Below are positions 39,931 to 49,573 of a DNA stretch of 64,000 nucleotides, one piece after another. The notes under the pieces are model-generated. The model ran no database searches, was not told the DNA's origin, and saw nothing but the letters and a program-made list of their open reading frames with translations. Position numbers and translations under genes: made by a program. Positions within the stretch are counted from its first letter, which is position 1. Each line of letters starts with the position of its first letter. Source of the stretch: Balneolaceae bacterium (GTDB lineage: Bacteria; Bacteroidota; Rhodothermia; Balneolales; Balneolaceae); contig JAEPNO010000016.1 in NCBI GenBank assembly GCA_017643365.1, positions 1 to 64,000 on the forward strand, in the 5' to 3' direction.

Positions 39931-40701
39931 ATGGAATCACATGCCGATACATCACTAACTCTGCACAGCAAGGGGCTGGTTAAGCGCTACCGCAAGCGAA
40001 CGGTGGTGAACGATGTATCCATCAATGTAAACCAAGGCGAGATTGTTGGTTTGCTCGGCCCTAATGGCGCCGGTAAAACTACCACGTTTTATATGATGGT
40101 TGGGCTGGTTACTCCAAATGACGGCGATATCTACTTAAACGACACGCGCCTTACCGGAATGCCCATGTATAAACGGGCTAGGTTGGGGATGGGATATCTT
40201 GCTCAGGAAGCTTCTGTATTTAGAAACCTTACTGTTCGCCAAAACCTGGAATCAATTTTACAGTTCCTATCCTACAGCAAAGCAGATATTAAAGAACGCT
40301 GTGACCGCCTGATAGAGGAATTCTCGCTGCAAAAAGTAGTGAACAGCAAAGGTTATAGCTTAAGCGGTGGTGAGCGGCGTAGAACCGAAATTGCACGAGC
40401 ACTGGTAACCAATCCTAAATTCATTTTGTTGGATGAACCATTTGCCGGCGTTGATCCCATCGCAGTTGAAGACATTCAAGAAATTGTATCCAAACTGACC
40501 AAGCAGAATATCGGGATATTGATCACCGATCATAACGTGCACGAAACCTTGGCGATAACTGATCGCGCATATTTGATGTTCGAAGGTAAGATTTTGATGG
40601 AAGGAGATGCTGATGCGTTAGCAAATGATGAAAACGCTCGAAAATTGTATCTTGGCGAGACATTTAAACTTGATCGATATATAAACCAATCAGAAAAATG
40701 A
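39931..40701 (+). CDS. lptB: LPS export ABC transporter ATP-binding protein
   Basis: This 256-residue ABC ATPase has Walker [22 protein letters not shown]-loop [20 protein letters not shown], signature [19 protein letters not shown], Walker [20 protein letters not shown] and the switch His in [17 protein letters not shown]. The text is characteristic of LptB, the motor of LptBFG that pulls LPS from the inner membrane. lptF/G are not in this window. The rhodanese gene overlaps its stop by 4 bases. Confidence 0.94.
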   Translation: MESHADTSLTLHSKGLVKRYRKRTVVNDVSINVNQGEIVGLLGPNGAGKTTTFYMMVGLVTPNDGDIYLNDTRLTGMPMYKRARLGMGYLAQEASVFRNLTVRQNLESILQFLSYSKADIKERCDRLIEEFSLQKVVNSKGYSLSGGERRRTEIARALVTNPKFILLDEPFAGVDPIAVEDIQEIVSKLTKQNIGILITDHNVHETLAITDRAYLMFEGKILMEGDADALANDENARKLYLGETFKLDRYINQSEK

Positions 40702-41018
40702 AAGAAGTTACTGTACAGGAATTAAAAGAAAAGAAAGAAGCCGGAGATGACTTTTTCCTACTGGATGTTAGGGAAGGCTGGGAATACGAGGTTTCGAACA
40801 TCGAGGGCGTTCATATTCCATTGGGAGAACTTCCCGACCGAATTTCTGAGCTAGAGGATCAGCGTGATGCCGAGTTCATCGTAATGTGTCGCTCGGGTGG
40901 TCGAAGTGGAAAAGCTGCTGAGTTTTTAACTGCACAGGGATTTTCGAACGTTCACAACCTTAAAGGTGGAATGACCGCCTGGGGCAAAGAAATCGACCCA
41001 AGCGTTCCTGTTGCTTAA
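40698..41018 (+). CDS. Rhodanese-like domain protein
   Basis: This 106-residue single rhodanese domain has [19 protein letters not shown], the active-site loop [18 protein letters not shown] with the catalytic Cys, and [15 protein letters not shown] at the C-terminus. It would carry sulfur as persulfide from a donor to an acceptor; the partner is unknown. The ATG overlaps the lptB stop. Its end overlaps the end of rho on the other strand by 4 bases. Confidence 0.9.
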   Translation: MKEVTVQELKEKKEAGDDFFLLDVREGWEYEVSNIEGVHIPLGELPDRISELEDQRDAEFIVMCRSGGRSGKAAEFLTAQGFSNVHNLKGGMTAWGKEIDPSVPVA

Positions 41019-42262
41019 ACCAGCGCTGCTATCTGATTTAAAAGCTCTTGATTACTTTCAGTATTCTTGAGCACTTTTAACAAGCCTAGCATCGACTCTC
41101 GCGGAGATTTCTTTAGCAGATATCGTCGCACCATATTTCGCTCTTCGAGGGAATCCGTTATGAATTTATCTTCATTTCGGGTTCCCGAAGCGGTGATATT
41201 AATCGCCGGATAAATTCGATCGTTGGCTAGTTCACGATCGAGCACCAGTTCCATGTTTCCGGTTCCTTTAAACTCTTCGAAGATCAAATCATCCATTCTT
41301 GAGTTTGTTTCTATCAAACAGGTTGCAATGATAGTAAGCGATCCGCCACCTTCGATTTTACGGGCAGAGCCAAATATCTTTTTAGGGATTTCTAGAGCTC
41401 GGATATCTAAACCACCTGAAAGAGTACGACCAGAGTTTGATTGAACGGCATTGTATGCTCTTCCTAAACGCGTAAGTGAATCAATCAGAAGTACAGCGTC
41501 TTCGCCCATCTCAGCTTTACGCTTAGCGTAGCCAAGGGCCATTTCGGTAATACGAATATGGCTGTTTGTCTTTTTATCGTTTGAGGATGCGAATACTTCG
41601 GCATCTGTTGATCGAATGAAATCGGTTACTTCTTCCGGACGCTCATCTACTAAAAGCACACTCAAGTGAATGTCGGGATTATTTTGTGCTACAGCGTTTG
41701 CAATCTGCTTTAACAAAACGGTTTTACCGGTACGAGGAGGCGCTACGATTAATGCACGCTGACCTTTACCAATGGGTGATACCAGATCGATAACACGCAT
41801 TTCGATATCTTCGGCTTGCTCACCCATCTTAATCCAATCAACAGGCATGATAGGAACTTGTCGTTCAAATCTCGCGCATTTTGTCCACGCCTCAAGCGGC
41901 TGACGATTGATGAAATCGATAGAGAACACGTGCTTATTCCCTTGATGATCTTCTTCGAACTCACCTTCGAGAATTAGACCTTGTCGAAGCTCTAGCGCTT
42001 TAACTTCTTCCGGTTTTAAGAACGGATCTTTAGGATTGTACGAGAACTCATAATCCAGCTTGCGAATAAATCCCCAGCCTTTTTCATTAATCTCAAGTAC
42101 GCCTGCATATCTCCCGGCTACACCCTGGTTGTTATTCCAGTAGAATTTGGGGATAAAAACATTGCCGCCCTTGTTTCGGTTTCTGTTTTTATTGTTCCGG
42201 TTCTTATTGTTATGATTCCGGTTTTTATTTTTGCCGTAGTTCTTTCTGTTATTTCTAGCCAT
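41015..42262 (-). CDS. rho: Transcription termination factor Rho
   Basis: This 415-residue protein has the RNA-binding cold-shock-like domain (GVLEINEKGWGFIRKLDYEF) and the ATPase: LIVAPPRTGKTVLLKQIANA, LSVLLVDERPEEVTDFIRST, LLIDSLTRLGRAYN, GGLDIRALEIPKKIFGSARK and a C-terminal MRRYLLKKSPRESML-like block. The usual N-terminal helical Rho-N head is replaced by an Asn/Lys/Arg repeat (about residues 1-34). It terminates transcripts by pulling RNA. It is transcribed minus, ending face to face with the rhodanese gene. Confidence 0.95.
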   Translation of the reverse strand: MARNNRKNYGKNKNRNHNNKNRNNKNRNRNKGGNVFIPKFYWNNNQGVAGRYAGVLEINEKGWGFIRKLDYEFSYNPKDPFLKPEEVKALELRQGLILEGEFEEDHQGNKHVFSIDFINRQPLEAWTKCARFERQVPIMPVDWIKMGEQAEDIEMRVIDLVSPIGKGQRALIVAPPRTGKTVLLKQIANAVAQNNPDIHLSVLLVDERPEEVTDFIRSTDAEVFASSNDKKTNSHIRITEMALGYAKRKAEMGEDAVLLIDSLTRLGRAYNAVQSNSGRTLSGGLDIRALEIPKKIFGSARKIEGGGSLTIIATCLIETNSRMDDLIFEEFKGTGNMELVLDRELANDRIYPAINITASGTRNEDKFITDSLEERNMVRRYLLKKSPRESMLGLLKVLKNTESNQELLNQIAALV

Positions 42263-42338
42263 GAATGGAATTATCGAATTTCAAGTCTCCTAATTGGAAA
42301 AGCAGTATGTGACGGTACTTTGATTTAAAAAGGAGAGC

Positions 42339-42371
42339 GAAAAAAGGGGGTGCAGATTAAACTCTGCACCC
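42339..42371 (-). terminator. Rho-independent terminator for the TPR gene
   Basis: Perfect 9-base stem GGGTGCAGA / TCTGCACCC (plus-strand 42348-42356 and 42363-42371) with a 6-base loop. On the minus strand a T-rich run follows. It lies about 48 bases after the stop of the TPR gene and upstream of rho. Confidence 0.88.
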
Positions 42372-42418
42372 GTTTTCAGAAGATGGGAAAAGATACAAAT
42401 GTTTTAACTGATAGCAAA

Positions 42419-43759
42419 TTATCTAACAGTTGTAGATTCATTTATCCAGCTGTAACAACTATTTAATGAATTGTCTACACGTACACTTTGACCTTGTTCG
42501 TAACCAAGAGTGAAAAATTTATCCTCGGTGGTTGGGGTTACTGCTTCGTAAGTTGCCATTTGGCTATTCACTGTGTTGGTAGTTGAAGCATCAACCTGCT
42601 TAGCTTTGTTCAAATAGTCGATAACTAACCAATAAACAACTTTATCGAATGGTTCAAGTTTACGATCTGAAGTACAGCTGGTAACAGCCTGACCGTATAG
42701 CGCAGCTTTTTTGATGTAAGCTAATCCATAATTAGGATCTACCGCAATGGCCGCTTCGATGTAGCGCTTAGCAGCTCGTAAATTGCCCATTGAAACGTTT
42801 ACATCTGAAAGATCGATATTGATCTCTTTCTTGTCTCTGTCGTTAGTTGCTTTATCTAAAGCTTCGCTATAAAGTACAGCAGCAGCTTCATACTCTGCGT
42901 TCCCTTTTTCAACATCTGCTAGTTTTAAGGCAGAATCGAATGTTGGGTTTAACTCATGAATTTTTTTCAGTGTTTCAATAAGCTCAGCCTGCATATCTAA
43001 TGCTTCATAGGCATCTGCCACACATTCTAAATCAGATAATGAATTTGGGTTTGCTTCTAGTTTGCCACCACAAAACTCTAATCGTTCTTCCGGCGAAGAA
43101 AAAGCATCGTCAAGCAACTCATCAAAAAATGCTTGAATTTCAGCATTTGCGAATGGACGAGCTGTATCAATAGTTTCGATTAACTCGTCTTTTCGAGAAT
43201 CATCACGAGAAATATTGTCAACCATCACGCGGATATAATAGCCATCAGCTAAAGTGGTGGTTTGCTCAGGATTCATTTCAAACATTTTCTCGAAATCTGC
43301 ATATGCTTTTTGCAATCCATTTTCGATGTTATTGTAGTTTTCTAAATAGAATCTACCCCTACGTTGGTATAGCTCGTATTTATCAACTTCTTCGTCGGTA
43401 AATTCTTCGAACATATCTGCGAAAATCATCTGTGCAGAATCCAGATAGGCTTCCTTTTCACTTGGGTCGCTCTTGGATAATCCAATTTCGGTGTAAATTC
43501 GAATGAACCTGTTGTATTGTGATTCCAACTTGAATCGTCCTTCAGGAATCCCCTCAATCGAACGTGGCTTTTTACATAGCATCCACCGCCCGTAAGTTAA
43601 TGCGAATGGATAGTCACCATTAGAATAATTTCCTTGAAAAATGGAATAAGCAGCTATTTCCTGCATTCCTTGTGGTGGATTCGGATTACAATCTTCTTGG
43701 GCCTGTAATCCTGAGGCACCAACCAACATAATCCCTAATATTGTATATAGTACTTTCAT
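42419..43759 (-). CDS. Secreted TPR-repeat protein
   Basis: This 446-residue protein has a signal peptide (LYTILGIMLVGASGLQAQ). Several tetratricopeptide-like units follow, such as LADVEKGNAEYEAAAVLYSE ALDKA, LRAAKRYIEAAIAVDPNYGL and AYADFEKMFEMNPEQ. The pattern suits a periplasmic or outer-membrane protein-binding scaffold. The C-terminal 60 residues are not repeated. The function is unknown. It is the last gene of the minus-strand run from glgB, with a terminator behind it. Confidence 0.75.
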   Translation of the reverse strand: MKVLYTILGIMLVGASGLQAQEDCNPNPPQGMQEIAAYSIFQGNYSNGDYPFALTYGRWMLCKKPRSIEGIPEGRFKLESQYNRFIRIYTEIGLSKSDPSEKEAYLDSAQMIFADMFEEFTDEEVDKYELYQRRGRFYLENYNNIENGLQKAYADFEKMFEMNPEQTTTLADGYYIRVMVDNISRDDSRKDELIETIDTARPFANAEIQAFFDELLDDAFSSPEERLEFCGGKLEANPNSLSDLECVADAYEALDMQAELIETLKKIHELNPTFDSALKLADVEKGNAEYEAAAVLYSEALDKATNDRDKKEINIDLSDVNVSMGNLRAAKRYIEAAIAVDPNYGLAYIKKAALYGQAVTSCTSDRKLEPFDKVVYWLVIDYLNKAKQVDASTTNTVNSQMATYEAVTPTTEDKFFTLGYEQGQSVRVDNSLNSCYSWINESTTVR

Positions 43760-43825
43760 TGCTCTGTTATTTATTCGTTAGTTCGGTATATAAACTCGGC
43801 TTGTATTTCAATTATTACTTTAAAT

Positions 43826-45124
43826 TTATCTAAGCTTTGGACGAACGAACATTAGTTCTGTTAAATTAACCGACATCCCTACGGTCCAAATGCGTTCTTT
43901 AAATAAATTATTATCGGTTGTTCCTCTAAATCCATATTGGAAACTAAAGTCCACGAAAGAAGCAACCTTCGAAGGTATTCCAAATCCTGTATTTAACCAA
44001 AGTGTTTCAATGTTTTGGTCAAGAATATTTAGATGTCCGGTGTCGTAAGATATACCTGCAGCATATTTAAAACCCGATAAAAACGTATCTAAATTTTTTC
44101 TATACGGATGGTATTGTCCACCAAATCCGATTTTTTTACGATCGTTCATTAGTTCCTGTGAACTTGGATCTAATGTGTTAGAAAAGTCCGACCATTTCTG
44201 TAACTCAGCTTCAACAGCAAGATTAAATAGATTACTTGGTGAGTATCCGATGCCGAAAGATGCTTCCATTGGCATGTCGATATCGCCATTTTGATCTTCA
44301 GCTCCGTTAATGGTTACTTCTTGCTCGGCGCCGCGCACATTTTTAATTGCGCTGAATGTCCTTTTCGCATCTATGGTGTAGGGCAGATTTAAAGTACCAC
44401 CAAAAGAAAACGTGTCTGTTTCTCTTAAAACACTTTTGAAAGTACCGGTAAACCCAAATCGTTGGGCAAATGCATTTCCGTTATAATCGATTTCTTGCGA
44501 ATGATCAGCAAAACCTGACACGTTAAAATCGAGTGCTTCGGAGTTTTTAAGAGTTAAGAACGCAATTGAAGGAGCATACCCAATCGAAAAGTTTTCACCC
44601 AATTTAAATGCAAAGCCTACTTCGAACTTATTAATGCCACCAAAGCTCTGTACTTCGTTGGTGTACTCGAGCTCAGTATTTGCTGTAGAATTAAACGTTT
44701 TTGTATTTACGGATTTAAAATTGGCACGAGTTACAGGATACATTCCCACCGACATTCCAATTTTACCCGGCTTTAATGGGAAAAGCAGATGCAAATAACC
44801 AGTTTGTAAATTAACATTGGTGCCAGTTGAAGCAGAACTTTCCACTTCAGCTCGGGTTAACTGCAGCCCTGTAGAAGCTTGGCTATAAAAAGTACTTGCC
44901 CAAAGTCCGGGATTTGCCAAACTACTGGTTTCGCGGTTTATATTGGTTAAACCTAAAATGCCTTGAGCTTTAAGCCCTGCAGAAGTCACATCAACGGGAT
45001 AACCCACCCCAATGGATGAATAAATAGAACCGCCACGCGCCTCGGCAGAGTTGCCGGTTTGTGCGGTTACATTCGTTGACAGTAAACAAACAATAAGTAG
45101 TATCGGGAATACAAGGTTTTTCAT
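43826..45124 (-). CDS. Outer-membrane beta-barrel protein (OmpP1/FadL-like)
   Basis: This 432-residue protein has a signal peptide (VFPILLIVCLLSTNVTAQ). The start RGGSIYSSIGVGYPVDVTS and the amphipathic strand text (LQTGYLHLLFPLKPGKIGMS, GMYPVTRANFKS) resemble FadL/OmpP1-like or PorV-like barrels. The C-terminus ends LMFVRPKLR rather than in an aromatic residue. The function is unknown; transport of hydrophobic molecules is possible. It is 4 bases downstream of the DUF4270 gene. Confidence 0.7.
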   Translation of the reverse strand: MKNLVFPILLIVCLLSTNVTAQTGNSAEARGGSIYSSIGVGYPVDVTSAGLKAQGILGLTNINRETSSLANPGLWASTFYSQASTGLQLTRAEVESSASTGTNVNLQTGYLHLLFPLKPGKIGMSVGMYPVTRANFKSVNTKTFNSTANTELEYTNEVQSFGGINKFEVGFAFKLGENFSIGYAPSIAFLTLKNSEALDFNVSGFADHSQEIDYNGNAFAQRFGFTGTFKSVLRETDTFSFGGTLNLPYTIDAKRTFSAIKNVRGAEQEVTINGAEDQNGDIDMPMEASFGIGYSPSNLFNLAVEAELQKWSDFSNTLDPSSQELMNDRKKIGFGGQYHPYRKNLDTFLSGFKYAAGISYDTGHLNILDQNIETLWLNTGFGIPSKVASFVDFSFQYGFRGTTDNNLFKERIWTVGMSVNLTELMFVRPKLR

Positions 45125-45128
45125 CGTA

Positions 45129-46352
45129 TTACTCCTCGCTTTCCAGATTAAAGATTATGATTTTTGGAGCATTAGCTGCATCAGCGGTTACATCAAAAAA
45201 GGAGCTGAAGGAAAGATAACCCGAATTTTGGCCGGCGTATAGATACACCTCTGTAATATCGGTATCTGCAAAAATACTGGCGTTAAAAAGTTCAGTAATA
45301 TCGAATCGATATTTCCCTTCATCATAAGATGCAGTGGAACTAATGGTATTAAAGCCAAGATCATAAGCAATGTCGTTTGATGGCCCTAATTGGATTCTAA
45401 ATGGTGGGGTTTCAAAGCGCTCCTCATTTTCAGTAAGCGAATTCTGAAGCGCATTTTCGTTAGCTGTTAATACCAATTCAGCTCGCACAAAATTATTGTT
45501 ATCTAAATTTTGGGCAATATCGGTAAAATTGAACTGCAGATATTGATCGTAAAGATTTGACAATACCACATTATTAGCTGGTGCTGTGCCTCCGGTAATC
45601 TCTATGTCGGTTGCCCAATCAAGCATGATGTTTGTTGTTGTGTCTTCATCTGCCGGGTCGATTAATAATAATCGTGAAGTACTAATTCGAGCATAAATAA
45701 TTTCATTAGCGTCGTCTTCAGGCACAATGGCTAAACCAAAATCTTCGTGTCGATATACAGAATCGCGATTTGCATCATCGTTATTATAAAACCGGATGAA
45801 ATCTGATTTCCAATTTCCGCTCAGTTCTAGTTCTGCAAATCCTGTTGTATCAAAATCTGCTAAAGTAAATTCACCTACTTGTTGCTCAATAGGGCCGCCA
45901 TCACTTTCAACAACAGAAACTTCATCACTCCTTTTAAAAGCAGATCCTCTCCAAAAATCAGCAACCCGTAATACTTTAAATCTAGCTTCTCGATCCTGTC
46001 TGCCGTAAATATTTTCGATATCAATATTAAGGCGAAGCAATGCTTTTGTATCCATAGGTAGGTCGCCAATATCGCCTTGAATTATTGAAGGTTTAAATAA
46101 TGCCATTGCATTGATCTCACCTAAAATAGGATCGTTAAAAGCACCCGTTGCAGAGTATATAAGTTTCCCTAAGTAAGGGTCAACCGACTTGATGGGTAAC
46201 TCTGAAACCATTATGGTATCGGCTACAATTTCTGATTCGTTGATAAATCCGGCGCCAACTGTTCCGCTCTCTTCACAGGATAACAGGATAAATGATAACA
46301 GTATAGAAAATACAAGCTGCCTTGATTGGGCAGCTTTGTTTTTATTAATCAT
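45129..46352 (-). CDS. DUF4270 lipoprotein
   Basis: This 407-residue protein has a lipobox (FILLSCEESG, Cys at 26) and the DUF4270 layout: GTVGAGFINESEIVADTIMV then EINAMALFKPSIIQ, LRLNIDIENIYGRQDREARF and a C-terminal IYLYAGQ-like strand ending. In Bacteroidota this family lies next to the short glycogen/starch synthase gene, as here. It is probably displayed on the outer membrane; function unknown. It lies 20 bases after glgA and 4 bases before an outer-membrane barrel gene. Confidence 0.82.
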   Translation of the reverse strand: MINKNKAAQSRQLVFSILLSFILLSCEESGTVGAGFINESEIVADTIMVSELPIKSVDPYLGKLIYSATGAFNDPILGEINAMALFKPSIIQGDIGDLPMDTKALLRLNIDIENIYGRQDREARFKVLRVADFWRGSAFKRSDEVSVVESDGGPIEQQVGEFTLADFDTTGFAELELSGNWKSDFIRFYNNDDANRDSVYRHEDFGLAIVPEDDANEIIYARISTSRLLLIDPADEDTTTNIMLDWATDIEITGGTAPANNVVLSNLYDQYLQFNFTDIAQNLDNNNFVRAELVLTANENALQNSLTENEERFETPPFRIQLGPSNDIAYDLGFNTISSTASYDEGKYRFDITELFNASIFADTDITEVYLYAGQNSGYLSFSSFFDVTADAANAPKIIIFNLESEE

Positions 46353-46372
46353 TAAGTAAAAATCTTGATGTT

Positions 46373-47176
46373 TTATTCTTTTTCGGCAATTTGTCGATAA
46401 TAATCGGCGAACTTGCTGGAAACGTCTTCCGGCGATCCTTGAATTTGCTTAGGTGTAATTCCTAATTCTTTGAATATCTCATCAAATTCATTACGAAGGT
46501 AATTACCCGTTACAACATGATCGCTAAACATGAGACCAAGCTTTAGCAAATCAACCTTTCCATCGTCGGTTAGCTCTTTTATGTTTATGTCTTCTGGCAG
46601 CCCAAGCAATTCCAAAATTTTAGAAGAATCTCCGTGCCCTTCATTTTCAGGGTGGTGCAAATTGTAAACGATTTGCGTGTTCTTGAAGATTTCTTCGTCT
46701 TTGTATTTAGTTTTAACTAACAATGGAATTAAACCGGCAGGCCAATCGTGGCAGTGGATAATATCCGGCTGCCAACCGAGCTTCATAACTGTTTCGAGCA
46801 CACCTTTATTGTAGAAGGCTAAACGTTCTGCGTTATCCGGGTAAAATTTCTCTGTTTTCGGATTAATGAACATCCCTTTACGCTTGAAATAGGTGTCGTT
46901 ATCGAGAAAATACACCTGCAATTTCGCATTCGGGATACTTGCCACTTTAATTTTCATGCTCTCGCAAGTGTCGCCAACTTCAACTTCAATTCCTGAGAGC
47001 CGAATTACTTCATGAAGACGGTTACGGCGGTCGTTAATAGTACCGTATTTTGGCAATAATATTCGAATTTCAAATCCTTTGTCCTGAAGAGACGCCGGTA
47101 GGAACCTCAACAAATCGGCGGTATAAGTCATTCTTGCAAATGGAGATATTTCTGCCGCCGCGTATAAAATTTTCAT
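46373..47176 (-). CDS. glgA: Short glycogen/starch synthase (GT5 N-terminal domain only)
   Basis: This 267-residue protein has the GT5 N-terminal domain: YAAAEISPFARMTYTADLLR, then PDIIHCHDWPAGLIPLLVKT and VYNLHHPENEGHGDSSKI. The second Rossmann domain with the KTGGL-like catalytic text of full-length GlgA (about 480 residues) is missing. In other Bacteroidota similar ~270-residue glycogen synthases occur near DUF4270, so this may be the normal form there. It is part of a glgB-malQ-comA-glgA block. Confidence 0.83.
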   Translation of the reverse strand: MKILYAAAEISPFARMTYTADLLRFLPASLQDKGFEIRILLPKYGTINDRRNRLHEVIRLSGIEVEVGDTCESMKIKVASIPNAKLQVYFLDNDTYFKRKGMFINPKTEKFYPDNAERLAFYNKGVLETVMKLGWQPDIIHCHDWPAGLIPLLVKTKYKDEEIFKNTQIVYNLHHPENEGHGDSSKILELLGLPEDINIKELTDDGKVDLLKLGLMFSDHVVTGNYLRNEFDEIFKELGITPKQIQGSPEDVSSKFADYYRQIAEKE

Positions 47177-47182
47177 AAATAA

Positions 47183-48004
47183 TTAGTTCTCTTTGTTTGA
47201 GATTGTATTCTCTTTGATTACCTGATCGAGTTCGCTGTTTTCATCCAGCGAATAAAAATCCATTAGAGTATCGCTGCGTAACCCAAGTCGAAGGGTTTCG
47301 AGTGGAATTACTTCTTCGGGTTGGATATTCCCAAGATTTACATTGCTACCGTATTTACGGATGAACCAAACTTGTTGCTCTTTCTTAGGAGCTTCAAAAA
47401 TTAGTTTTTCAACCGGAATTTGATCGGTAATTTCTTCAATTAAGCCTGATCTGACTTCGCCGTTGGGTCTGAAAACACCAACTGTTCCACTTTCGCGCGC
47501 TTCACAAATCACTTTGTAAGCACCGGCTTCTAATTCTTTTTCAATTACTTTTACCCACTTGTAAGGCGGAATAACCTCGTTTGGGTTTTTCGACCCAACT
47601 TCTGAAAGCACACGGTAATCTTTACTCAGATCTCGAATGATTTGCTGCTTCTTATCGTCCGATATCCAAATGGTACCGTTCGAAACTTCAAGGCAATCAA
47701 TTTCATATTTGTCGAGCAACTTTGTGTATGCATCTAATTGATTTCGAAGCATATATGCTTCGAAAAGTGTGCCGCCTAAATAAACAGGAATACCGGCCTG
47801 GCGATAAACATTTAGCTTATCTTCGAGTCTTGGGGTTACATAAGACGTTCCCCAACCAAGTTTTACAACATCAATATAGTCGGCGCAAACATCACAAAAA
47901 TCTTCCGTTTGGCGAACACTGTACCCTTTATCAAGAACAAGGGTAACCCCTTCTGATCTTGGTTTTTGTGTGCGCTTTGGTAAATTATTAAGCGAAAAAG
48001 GCAT
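47183..48004 (-). CDS. Phosphosulfolactate synthase-like protein (ComA family)
   Basis: This 273-residue TIM-barrel protein has ComA-family text: GVTLVLDKGYSVRQTEDFCD, YIDVVKLGWGTSYVTPRLED, KLNVYRQAGIPVYLGGTLFE, DCLEVSNGTIWIS and YKVICEARESGTVGVFRPNG. ComA enzymes add sulfite to phosphoenolpyruvate giving phosphosulfolactate. The role in this lineage is unknown; sulfonolipid or sulfolactate formation is a possibility. It is placed between malQ and glgA in the glycogen block, with 6 bases to glgA. Confidence 0.85.
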   Translation of the reverse strand: MPFSLNNLPKRTQKPRSEGVTLVLDKGYSVRQTEDFCDVCADYIDVVKLGWGTSYVTPRLEDKLNVYRQAGIPVYLGGTLFEAYMLRNQLDAYTKLLDKYEIDCLEVSNGTIWISDDKKQQIIRDLSKDYRVLSEVGSKNPNEVIPPYKWVKVIEKELEAGAYKVICEARESGTVGVFRPNGEVRSGLIEEITDQIPVEKLIFEAPKKEQQVWFIRKYGSNVNLGNIQPEEVIPLETLRLGLRSDTLMDFYSLDENSELDQVIKENTISNKEN

Positions 48005-48060
48005 AAATCTTAAATTTTGAAAGCATGGAATATACTCAATTAACCGCTTTTATTAAAGGC

Positions 48061-49566
48061 TCAGCTTTCAGAGGATATTTTTCTGTTAGAAAGATCAATT
48101 AATTCGTTAATTCGATGCTTCTCAACCTGGTGTAACATCTCGTTTGTATATCTCCATAACCAGTTGCCTGAAGAAGTACCCGGGAAGTTCATGCGATGCT
48201 CGCCACCCAAATTCATAAAATCTTGAAGTGGGAATATCGCTTGATCTGAAACCGAAAGCATTCCTAGTCGGATAAATTCCCAATTAATCTGATTCCCATC
48301 CGATTTGGTGTACACTCGCGCATGATGCTTTTCTTTTTCCGGTGCCTGATTGTACCACCCGATAGAAGTGTCGTTGTCATGCGTTCCGCTGTAGGCCACG
48401 CTATTTTGCGGATAATTATGAGGCAAAAAGCTGTTGGTTGAGTCTGCATCGAAAGCAAACTGAATAATTTTCATGCCAGGAAAAGCGTATTTATCGCGCA
48501 GCTTTTCAACACCTTCGGTAACAAATCCTAAATCTTCAGCAATAATTGGCAGCTCGCCACATTCTTTTAGAATGGTATCGAATAATTTTTCGCCCGGACC
48601 ATCCACCCATCTACCGTTAATTGCCGTGGTTTCATCTGCATTAACTTCCCAATAGGCATCAAAACCACGAAAATGATCTACACGGATGGCGTCGCATTGG
48701 GTAAACATATGTTTGAAACGTTTAACCCACCAAGAAAAACCATCTTTCTCTAACTCTGCCCAATCGTACTGAGGATTACCCCAAAGCTGGCCTGTTTCGC
48801 TAAAATAATCCGGTGGAACACCTGCAACCAGGGTTCGATTGCCCTGCTCATCAACAGCAAAATACTGGGGACTTGCCCACACATCTGAACTATTATGATC
48901 TACAAATATGGGGATATCCCCTACAACGCGGATGTTTTTAGTGTTGGCGTATTGCTTAAGCGCCATCCATTGGTTGTAGAATTCGTATTGCAACCAGTTG
49001 TGGAGTTTGATGTCGGCACTGAACTTCTTTTGATACTTTTTAATTGCTGCCGGTTTACGTTGGGCAATGTCTTCATCCCAAGTATTCCAAGGCTGCATTC
49101 CATGATGCTTACCACATGCCATAAACAAGGTATAATCGTCGAGCCAGTGCTTGTTTTCCTTTTTAAATGCTTTAAATTTTTTCTCCTCTACGCTATCAAG
49201 GTCACTGTAAAAACGTTCGCACGCGAGATCAAACAATACGTCTTTATTTTTAAAAGCATCTTCGTAATTAACCTCTAGACGAGAAGGCAATTCTGCTTTT
49301 TTAACTTCTTTGGCTGTTAGTAATCCTTTTTCGACTAAAACATCCGGGCTGATCAAATATGCATTACCGGCGAATGCCGAGTAGCTTGCATACGGAGAAT
49401 TACCATAACCGGTTGGTGTTAATGGTAAAACCTGCCAAATGGTTTGTTGCGTTTGCTCTAAAAAATTGATGAATTCTCTTGCCTCATACCCAAAATCACC
49501 GATCCCGTATTTTCCTGGAAAAGATGTTGGATGTACCAATGTGCCGCATGAACGGGGAAATCTCAT
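48061..49566 (-). CDS. malQ: 4-alpha-glucanotransferase (amylomaltase)
   Basis: This 501-residue GH77 enzyme has SCGTLVHPTSFPGKYGIGDF, QTIWQVLPLTPTGYGNSPYA, the catalytic region AIRVDHFRGFDAYWEV with the nucleophile Asp, and the acid-base Glu in IIAEDLGFVTEGVEKL, plus SGTHDNDTSIGWYN. It transfers glucan segments between chains in glycogen or maltodextrin metabolism. Length is the usual bacterial type. It follows glgB by 7 bases. Confidence 0.95.
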   Translation of the reverse strand: MRFPRSCGTLVHPTSFPGKYGIGDFGYEAREFINFLEQTQQTIWQVLPLTPTGYGNSPYASYSAFAGNAYLISPDVLVEKGLLTAKEVKKAELPSRLEVNYEDAFKNKDVLFDLACERFYSDLDSVEEKKFKAFKKENKHWLDDYTLFMACGKHHGMQPWNTWDEDIAQRKPAAIKKYQKKFSADIKLHNWLQYEFYNQWMALKQYANTKNIRVVGDIPIFVDHNSSDVWASPQYFAVDEQGNRTLVAGVPPDYFSETGQLWGNPQYDWAELEKDGFSWWVKRFKHMFTQCDAIRVDHFRGFDAYWEVNADETTAINGRWVDGPGEKLFDTILKECGELPIIAEDLGFVTEGVEKLRDKYAFPGMKIIQFAFDADSTNSFLPHNYPQNSVAYSGTHDNDTSIGWYNQAPEKEKHHARVYTKSDGNQINWEFIRLGMLSVSDQAIFPLQDFMNLGGEHRMNFPGTSSGNWLWRYTNEMLHQVEKHRINELIDLSNRKISSES

Positions 49567-49573
49567 AAATTAA

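Noticed and set aside
42339-42371. Riboswitch or rho leader control element at the hairpin
   Set aside because: The hairpin followed by a T run on the minus strand sits just after the TPR gene stop and fits a normal terminator better.
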